Assembly: GCA_949317995.1 (NCBI GenBank)
Contig: OX439045.1
Location: forward strand, 8,788,174-8,852,173
Origin: Acholoe squamosa
Taxonomy: Eukaryota; Annelida; Polychaeta; Phyllodocida; Polynoidae
Direction: 5' to 3'
Length of the DNA: 64,000 bases
The translations under genes were made by a program, and so were the position numbers. Below are positions 60,401 to 64,000 of the stretch, piece after piece (the stretch's first letter is position 1; each line of letters opens with the position of its first letter). The notes under the pieces are model-generated. The model was not told where the DNA came from. It ran no database searches and saw only the letters and a program-made list of their open reading frames with translations.

Positions 60401-61053
60401 TATGAAAGACTGGTATTTATGTTCATACATATAATGAAGGGGCAAGCATATTGTGTGAATTGGTACTTTAAAATAATGATTATACCCATATTTCGTGAAA
60501 ACAAGAGCTTTCACTGTTATCCCTGTTATCAGTGACCAAGAACAAAGTGAATTTCAGAGTTTTCATCCCAGCTGCTTTTTGGTTGTCCTCAGTGTTATAC
60601 AGGAAAAAGACGAAGTTAATTTTGTATTCAGAATGAATGAATTCAGATACACAGCATATTGTTGCTACACTTCCTACACAGGTATTTTTCCAGTCTTTTA
60701 CTTCTTGGTGTATGCATATAAGCAAAACATTTGCCTTGAGCACTATAATACAAACCACTTCACATACCTGCTGGAGGCCCATCCTTGAATTCCAGCACGC
60801 AATTCTCAGTCAAGGACCCTGGACGTTGGTCATTGTGAACACATAAATCATCACATTCAGAATAATCTGTGGCAATCCTACACTTTACCAGGTCACCATC
60901 AGGATCAATGATGTGGAACTGGAAGCTTAGACATGCCGGATTCAGACTGTTGACCCTGGCAATGGTGATTGCCGGGTCAACCATGATTGGGTTACTGTTG
61001 TATTGACCTGAAATGTGAATACCATAAAGCCTTGTACAGACTGATATAAGGCC

Positions 61054-61122
<69 letters not shown>

Positions 61123-62507
61123 CCAAGACTGTACATTCTAGACTGTTACTGTTTAAGGATAGTATACTCCTCTACATAGGCAACACAGGATGCCTAAAGC
61201 ATGGAATGGCCCAGATGATGTGCCTTATATGCATACCAAGGTGACAAAATGTGTTTTTCTTAGGATCTAATTAACAAGTTCATTTCCAAGTTGAAATAAC
61301 ATTCAAAGATGGTTCACCTTAACTCAGACCAATATTGGATAAATGTTGAAAAAAAGGTTGATTTAACACAATACTTCTCATGATAATATGCATCAAAATA
61401 AATTGCTCACCTTAAATTACTCACAGCCTAGACGCAATAGTGACATAGAATATTTACTTTACTTCTACCTTTCTGATGTATTATATTCATTCTTTATTGA
61501 TCCTTCAATAGGCCCATGTCCCAAAGGTTTCCTCATTTCTAATTCTTTTTATGAAAAAATACAATAACACTTTCCTGATGTTACAATGCATATTCTGGTA
61601 ATAAAGAGTTTATTTCTTTTTTATTTTGCTGACTTTTGATTACAGTGTGAGCAACAACAGTTTCAGCTGAGAATCAAGCCTATTGCAACAGAAATCTATA
61701 CACCGGCTCACATGTTAAACTAGTATCCCCCCCAAAGGAAATGCTTTACTGTGGTGTTGACCAACATTTTAAGCCAGCAGTTTCCAAATAGCAATGTTAA
61801 TCTATTGGCCATTTCAGTGTATTACTAAGTGGTGCAACTTAATGCATGCCTTCGGGTTAAATCTAGTGCTTCTCTAGATATATAAAACAGGAAAAAGAGA
61901 AATCAGACTGGTTATCTGAGACTAGAGTGTAAAAGAAAGGAAGTTAGTCCTCTATAAAAGAAGATTGATTTTTTTAAGCCTGGTCGTTGAATATGCTTTA
62001 AATAGAATTTAAAACCAAGATATGTGACTCCAATGTTATATATCTTATAAAACATATAAAGACTCAAAACATATAAAGACACAAAAGACTCTGTCAATAG
62101 TGTGTGGCGGCAGCTATCCCAGTACCTTGCATGGGACCCTCTTAGTAAAAGCATATGTCTTACTAACAGATGCATGTATACATGGATCATGGGTTAATAT
62201 GATAGCCTTTTTGTAATAGTGGTTGGTATTTTGACATAGCTAACATCGCCATCTTATCAATAACACATATTTGACCAAAAGTAACTTAATGTAGGGGAGA
62301 GCGGGCATTATGTCAGACCTTTATCAAATGGCCCTCAGCTTACCTGTATCACTTCTGACTGAGGAGACATTAAGTGTTGAGCTCAAAGTTAGTCTACTAG
62401 GTCCTGGCAGTGGTAGGTCTCCTCGGGTGTACGTAACTGTAATCACATTGTCTGACTCGGAAGCAGTAACTTCAAAGTTACCTTTGTAGAAAGTAAAGAG
62501 TCCATTG
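36383..62507 (-). CDS. Host gene: EGF/Sushi mosaic type I membrane protein, 3' twelve exons
   Basis: Exons on the minus strand: 62507-62344, 61007-60768, 44392-44130, 43455-43239, 42807-42616, 41246-41055, 40779-40685, 40420-40321, 39979-39854, 39336-39246, 37073-36858, 36446-36383. All eleven introns have GT-AG ends and matching phases, giving about 650 residues. Order: beta-type segment; DPDGD domain with paired Cys; unknown region; two EGF-like modules; Sushi; calcium-binding EGF; EGF; one membrane span; basic tail of about 55 residues. The extracellular part faces outwards by the usual topology. The 5' end (signal peptide) is beyond 62507. I do not recognise the exact orthologue; DPDGD/EGF mosaics are common in lancelets, cnidarians and other invertebrates. 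Binding partner unknown. Confidence 0.85.
36858..37073 (-). CDS. Host gene exon K: EGF end, membrane span, tail
   Basis: CPEGYSGPQCE closes the EGF. FTLTFILAVTALALGFIHLI is a single membrane span and RTRRVTVGVVHKLRR a basic stop-transfer tail. The donor CCATT|GTAAGT also reads TTG TAA, so an unspliced message would stop at once. Confidence 0.88.
37210..37253. repeat. Short foldback repeat, second copy
   Basis: GGGCATTTCAAAAC and GTTTTGAAATGCCC around an ATAGCTAT-containing centre, matching 31140-31182. Confidence 0.6.
37258..37419. mobile_element. hAT-like MITE relic
   Basis: Left end CTGGGGGATCCAGGATTT and right end AAATCTGCCACTG resemble hAT termini (CAGTGGCxGATxxAG). G-rich interior, no clear 8-bp duplication. 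Lies in the intron between host exons J and K. Confidence 0.55.
38392..38433. repeat. 42-bp near-perfect palindrome
   Basis: GATATTGCACACCACGATGC and its mirror meet at the GCATGC centre with a single mismatch. It could form a cruciform. Lies in a host intron. Confidence 0.8.
39042..39170. repeat. 129-bp foldback element
   Basis: Arms of about 55 bp (GTAAGTAAGGTATAGATATT... and ...TATCTATACATTACTTAC) pair across a short centre with several mismatches. Probably a small MITE. Lies in a host intron. Confidence 0.7.
39246..39336 (-). CDS. Host gene exon J: last EGF, first part
   Basis: SCEFYNVFGYCANGGNCTLL then EGKPQC. The remaining Cys come from the next exon (SCPEGYSGPQC), so one EGF is split by an intron. 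Confidence 0.85.
39854..39979 (-). CDS. Host gene exon I: calcium-binding EGF
   Basis: DIDECSWQPAPCGEAFCLNL then PGAYVCLCLVGQ. The leading D-I-D-E-C and the aromatic near Cys 4 fit EGF_CA. Confidence 0.9.
40321..40420 (-). CDS. Host gene exon H: second half of Sushi/CCP domain
   Basis: YQCELGYHVSAGVDYWSQEC then LMTGTWNITYGCIG. The Y-x-C-x-x-G-Y and C-x-x-x-G-x-W signatures are typical of Sushi domains. The phase 0 intron lies inside the domain. Confidence 0.85.
40685..40779 (-). CDS. Host gene exon G: first half of Sushi/CCP domain
   Basis: LCGQPDGDPHASLVIQDNVL then IEWLNEGDVAK. Supplies the first conserved Cys of a complement-control-protein module. Confidence 0.8.
41055..41246 (-). CDS. 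Host gene exon F: atypical EGF-like module 2 (192 nt)
   Basis: RDECTNGSLVNCTG, FDADWGPCGRNTSCTNLPGS and YRCDCLTGYVPDP. Identical length and phases to exon E and the same LVNCT...WGPC insertion, so the two exons arose by duplication. Confidence 0.88.
41950..42024 (+). repeat. SINE-like interspersed repeat, copy 3 (partial)
   Basis: GAGTGAGTAATAGATGTTTAACGCC then CGACAGCTAAGGTCATATTC, nearly identical to the copy at 45600 and then diverging. Confidence 0.65.
42616..42807 (-). CDS. Host gene exon E: atypical EGF-like module 1 (192 nt)
   Basis: Opens RDECKYGALVNCT and contains YDPTWGPCESFQACEDLEDG, an EGF-like cysteine pattern with an extra loop between the first cysteines. Phase 1-1, same length as the next exon. 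Confidence 0.85.
43239..43455 (-). CDS. Host gene exon D: unknown extracellular segment
   Basis: VFYTIAAYTKLGQLQLRYLN through DPTLWCFSV, with three cysteines. It links the beta region to the first EGF-like module, leaving with phase 1. No family recognised. Confidence 0.8.
44130..44392 (-). CDS. Host gene exon C: continuation of the DPDGD region
   Basis: GSYLVNLVVEDFMPGSDTPL continues the module after a 16.4-kb intron, in phase (G|AT). Later VNETLVLDAKGRALFTMHF looks like an Ig-like or beta-sandwich segment. Exit phase 0. Confidence 0.85.
45600..45790 (+). repeat. SINE-like interspersed repeat, copy 4 (longest)
   Basis: GAGTGAGTGAGTGAGTAATA, TTTAACGCCATTTCGACAGC, a CACATATGTGCACCAC block and the tail GACCCTTTTAAGTGGGCTAG. 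Used as the reference for the other copies. Confidence 0.7.
46834..47280 (-). repeat. 3' LTR of the old element (left)
   Basis: Shares GATAGTTATT-type and GGTGGTAATGCTCTCG segments and the end AATACAATTCCCTACA with 59923-60283, in the same order. About 85 bp longer than its partner. Confidence 0.82.
47281..48759 (-). other. Old-element interior next to the left LTR, no gene recognised
   Basis: AT-rich sequence holding the hAT-like MITE at 48040-48181. Short frames only. Confidence 0.5.
48040..48181. mobile_element. hAT-like MITE with 8-bp duplication, nested in the old LTR element
   Basis: Ends AGGGATGAAAGTC and GACTTTCATCCCT are inverted repeats; the flanks are exact 8-bp copies GTAAGTCC (48032-48039 and 48182-48189). 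Length 142 bp. The 8-bp duplication is diagnostic of hAT transposition. Confidence 0.85.
48760..50106 (-). pseudogene. Unidentified coding remnants 3' of integrase in the old element
   Basis: Minus-strand frames here are Lys/Ser/Pro-rich (for example EKKPQSQASTSKQPKIPPG and KPCRKEKRKWWLKKPERR). No gypsy domain recognised. It may be an extra 3' gene of the element or an unrelated fragment. Treated as a fossil. Confidence 0.35.
50447..51029 (+). repeat. LTR of the plus-strand fragment
   Basis: TATATAAGG at about 50694-50702 and AATAAAG near 50948 mark promoter and polyadenylation regions. AT-rich repeated units (GTATATAAT with GGTCCACTGACC-like words) lie just upstream at 50100-50290. Confidence 0.65.
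51318..53824 (+). pseudogene. gag: Gag remnant of the plus-strand fragment
   Basis: Long Glu/Gln-rich coiled coil (ELRLEQLRQQVLETSNKTQI) in the first third, a capsid-like region (DDWLCWYHGFNHVCRVNVW, then AETVWLWEEHG) near 52960-53370, and one CCHC knuckle CWNCKKQGHFARTC near 53740. Treated as a fossil with several breaks. Confidence 0.75.
53825..55060. other. Junction zone between the plus fragment and the integrase remnant
   Basis: Mixed degraded element sequence. A Lys-rich minus-strand stretch near 54739-55022 could be the tail of the old Pol. I see nothing else assignable. Confidence 0.4.
55061..55860 (-). pseudogene. pol: Integrase remnant of the old element
   Basis: MIVVSDYYTKYTKVFPLLNR and LHLDHGREFESSLW match the DDE integrase core around the first two catalytic residues. 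FKLGDKVVCPHD and WDGPYTIFKI match the C-terminal GPY-type region. Fossil. Confidence 0.8.
55861..56860 (-). pseudogene. pol: Protease-like and linker remnants of the old element
   Basis: RYIADDGIIGLDFASLYD near 56800-56850 resembles the second half of a retroelement aspartic protease. NLLQWTPSIRKFQDADPTLS near 56290 resembles the linker before integrase. Fossil. Confidence 0.55.
57382..59880 (-). pseudogene. gag: Gag remnant of the old element
   Basis: Starts (MASHQDDENGLKVRENVGEA) just inside the primer-binding site. A Glu/Lys-rich coiled-coil part lies near 59230-59420. A capsid-like part with GWSDEEALPQLCKCLREG is near 58150-58240 and a C-terminal part with FIEELFVQFASGLKDPSVQQ near 57850-57920. 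Fossil with many breaks. Confidence 0.7.
59923..60283 (-). repeat. 5' LTR of the old element (right)
   Basis: Begins TGTAGGTTTTGCC and ends TTCCCTACA on the plus strand. The adjacent CTGGTCACGGCACCAG contains the primer-binding site on the minus strand. Confidence 0.82.
60768..61007 (-). CDS. Host gene exon B: DPDGD domain
   Basis: Contains LSFQFHIIDPDGDLVKCRIA followed by SECDDLC and ENCVLEF. The DPDGD-x-V-x-C-R motif with later Cys pairs is a widespread extracellular module in invertebrate mosaic proteins. Phases 1 and 1 fit both neighbours. Confidence 0.85.
61057..61121. repeat. TA microsatellite
   Basis: Uninterrupted (TA)n of about 64 bp, in the intron between host exons A and B. Confidence 0.95.
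62344..62507 (-). CDS. Host gene exon A (first in window)
   Basis: NGLFTFYKGNFEVTASESDN begins the visible protein. The segment looks like beta strands (NVITVTYTRGDLPLPGPSRL). Acceptor TTCTTATAG, donor ACAG|GTAAGC, exit phase 1. Preceding exons are outside the window. Confidence 0.7.
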
Positions 62508-63198
62508 CTATAAGAAAAAGCAAATTATTAATCCATTGTCCCCTAGTGCATTGATAATGATGTAAGACCTGTAGTACAATAATGTTATATATATACAAGT
62601 ACTTTTATCTTTTGCATTTTCTGGTATTTTTAATTTCCTGGTAACAATAATTCATCTTATCACATCCACTCACTAGGGTCCCATTCATGCACCTTGCTGA
62701 TCTGATGGAGAGGATACACTCCCATAGGGTCCAAGGCTGCATGATAAACATACTCCTGAATTAGCGGTCCTTAAAGAGTTAGGGAGTTTTTTGGTTTTTT
62801 TTAACAAAAGGGGTTTAGTGGATTTTGGGGGAAACATAAATCTCAGATTCCTCCTGATAGAGAGAAAAATATATCACTCCTTTTTTGCAAGAAAAAAAAC
62901 ACAAAAAGAAACAGGCATAGAACAGGGAGATTTTTAATGCAGTTGTGCAAATGTCCTACTAGCACTCCTCCCTAACTCGTTTGTTATAAAATGACCAAGG
63001 GGTGCAAGGTGCTTACATCATGCTGATTACATGGGTTTGATTGACCCAAAACAGTTGACATGTTGCAGCAGTAGATTAAAAATATACAGTAGAATACACA
63101 TAACATTCTTGAAGTTACTATGATTTGAAACCCTCAAAACCAGCAAAGTTCTGCTCTGTATGATTAGAATTTATGTGATAATCACATCGCTAGGGTAT
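62508..63198. other. No exon recognised upstream of host exon A
   Basis: Presumably intron of the minus-strand gene. A mononucleotide-rich stretch lies near 62780-62900. Confidence 0.5.
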
Positions 63199-63873
63199 TG
63201 TCAGTAGACCGTTATAGGTATTGTACTTATCATATTTATTTTTCACCTTTGACTCTACCATGTAACCCAGTGTCTGAGTCTACCCACAAGCCAAGCCATA
63301 CCCATAGACCAAAGGCTGGCGGTGTCAACTGCACTCAGTGACCCCGCCTCCTCCCACTGGAGGATACGCCCGTTAATCACGAGCAGCTCACTGCATGCTA
63401 GAAATTCCTAGCAGCTATGTTTAGACCAACTCCTCCTGCTGGAGGACATGCCCATTAATCACGAGCAGCTCACTGCATGCCAGGAATTCCGAGCAGCTAT
63501 ATTTAGAACCATACTGAACTCTGTGACCCCCAGTGCTATGTTTAGGATCCACCTATATACCTGCACTGGAGTTCCCCAGTTACTATATTTAGCTCACCTG
63601 ATACTATTTTTAGGATGAGCTGGGTGAGCAGCTCCTACTATAAATACCTGTAGGTAGAGCAGCTCACTCATCTTTCTACCTTCATACTTCATACCTCACA
63701 CACTCACATGAGACAAGAGCCCTTGGCTCAAGGGCTAGGTTTGGACACTGTTGGGCACCTTACACTGTATCACCATCTATACCTTGTGGACTTCAATGAA
63801 TAAAGTGGATATCAAACTGGATCCCTGATTCGTCTGTATTCATTCTCATTCATCATTTACGGACTCGTTGACA
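63199..63873 (+). repeat. 5' LTR of the second family member (675 bp)
   Basis: TATAAATACC near 63639 and AATAAAG near 63799. U3 contains a direct duplication of about 80 bp (from about 63350 and 63432), each copy with CACGAGCAGCTCACTGCATG. Inverted GAGCAGCTC-type words flank the TATA box. Confidence 0.82.
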
Positions 63874-63924
63874 ATGGTGGAAAACCCTCATGTATCATCC
63901 CACAGTTACCACCTCTCATGAGCC

Positions 63925-64000
63925 ATGGATAACAGTGAGACCCTACCAAAGGAGCCAGCCCCACAACGTATCCTTACATCTCAAGACAGAGATCAGCAAG
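63925..64000 (+). CDS. gag: Gag N-terminus of the second family member (cut by window end)
   Basis: ATG in the context AGCCATGG; MDNSETLPKEPAPQRI parallels MSNSETSPKEPASEQH at 10484. Twenty-five codons visible. Confidence 0.75.
   Translation, partial: MDNSETLPKEPAPQRILTSQDRDQQ

Larger units (their letters stand above)
63199..64000 (+). mobile_element. Second member of the 16.6-kb element family, 5' end only
   Basis: The LTR (63199-63873) begins TGTCAGTAGACCG and ends ACTCGTTGACA, close to the ends of the 9782 LTR. It is followed by ATGGTGGAAAACCCTC, matching the primer region there, and by a Gag start like the other. The LTR body is well diverged from the first copy, so this is a related but separate lineage. 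Too little is visible to judge whether it is whole. Confidence 0.85.

Overview
The window looks like nuclear DNA of an invertebrate animal. It holds a host gene split by GT-AG introns that encodes an EGF/Sushi mosaic membrane protein, several cut-and-paste MITEs with clean target-site duplications, tRNA-headed and other short interspersed repeats, TA microsatellites, a large satellite-like array, and at least five LTR retroelements of the Ty3/gypsy (Metaviridae) type. A marine invertebrate such as a lancelet is my best guess. The species is not fixed by the sequence, and other invertebrates remain possible. No bacterial-type operons, CRISPR arrays or rRNA genes were seen.

Layout. 1-3687: the 5' part of a GC-rich gypsy element on the minus strand (LTR, Gag, protease-RT; the rest lies beyond the left edge). 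3688-6950: simple repeats, a 103-bp-period minisatellite and decayed repeats. 6953-9325: a tandem array of about 56 copies of a 42-bp unit. 9782-26368: a giant (16.6 kb), apparently very young env-bearing gypsy-type element on the plus strand, bounded by two 650-bp LTRs that differ at only two positions and by a 4-bp GTAT duplication. 26373-36382: intergenic DNA rich in MITEs, SINE-like copies and foldback sequences. 36383-62507 (minus): the 3' twelve exons of a host gene for a type I membrane protein. Its largest intron (44393-60767) contains an old 13.4-kb gypsy element (46834-60283, CATG duplication), which itself contains a plus-strand LTR-Gag fragment and a hAT-like MITE. 63199-64000: the 5' LTR and Gag start of a second, diverged member of the 16.6-kb family, cut by the right edge.

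Most notable is the 16.6-kb element. Gag and Pol share a frame and are separated by a UAG codon in a murine-leukaemia-virus-like context. Downstream of Pol, a 62-nt leader exon with a good start context ends in a splice donor, and three separate acceptors (before a small accessory frame, before Env, and before an arginine-rich frame) all lie in the phase this donor needs. The 3' region also carries, on the opposite strand, a TATA box, an initiator and a two-exon 46-codon frame. This layout (leader-spliced Env, two small accessory frames, an antisense unit) is reminiscent of complex retroviruses but sits on a gypsy-type Pol. It is treated here as a fossil: Gag and Env look whole and Pol has about one break.

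The host gene is supported by splice-site phase agreement across all eleven introns. It gives about 650 residues: a DPDGD-type cysteine-bearing domain, a region of unknown fold, two paralogous EGF-like exons of identical length, a Sushi/CCP domain split over two exons, a calcium-binding EGF, a last EGF, one membrane span and a short basic tail.
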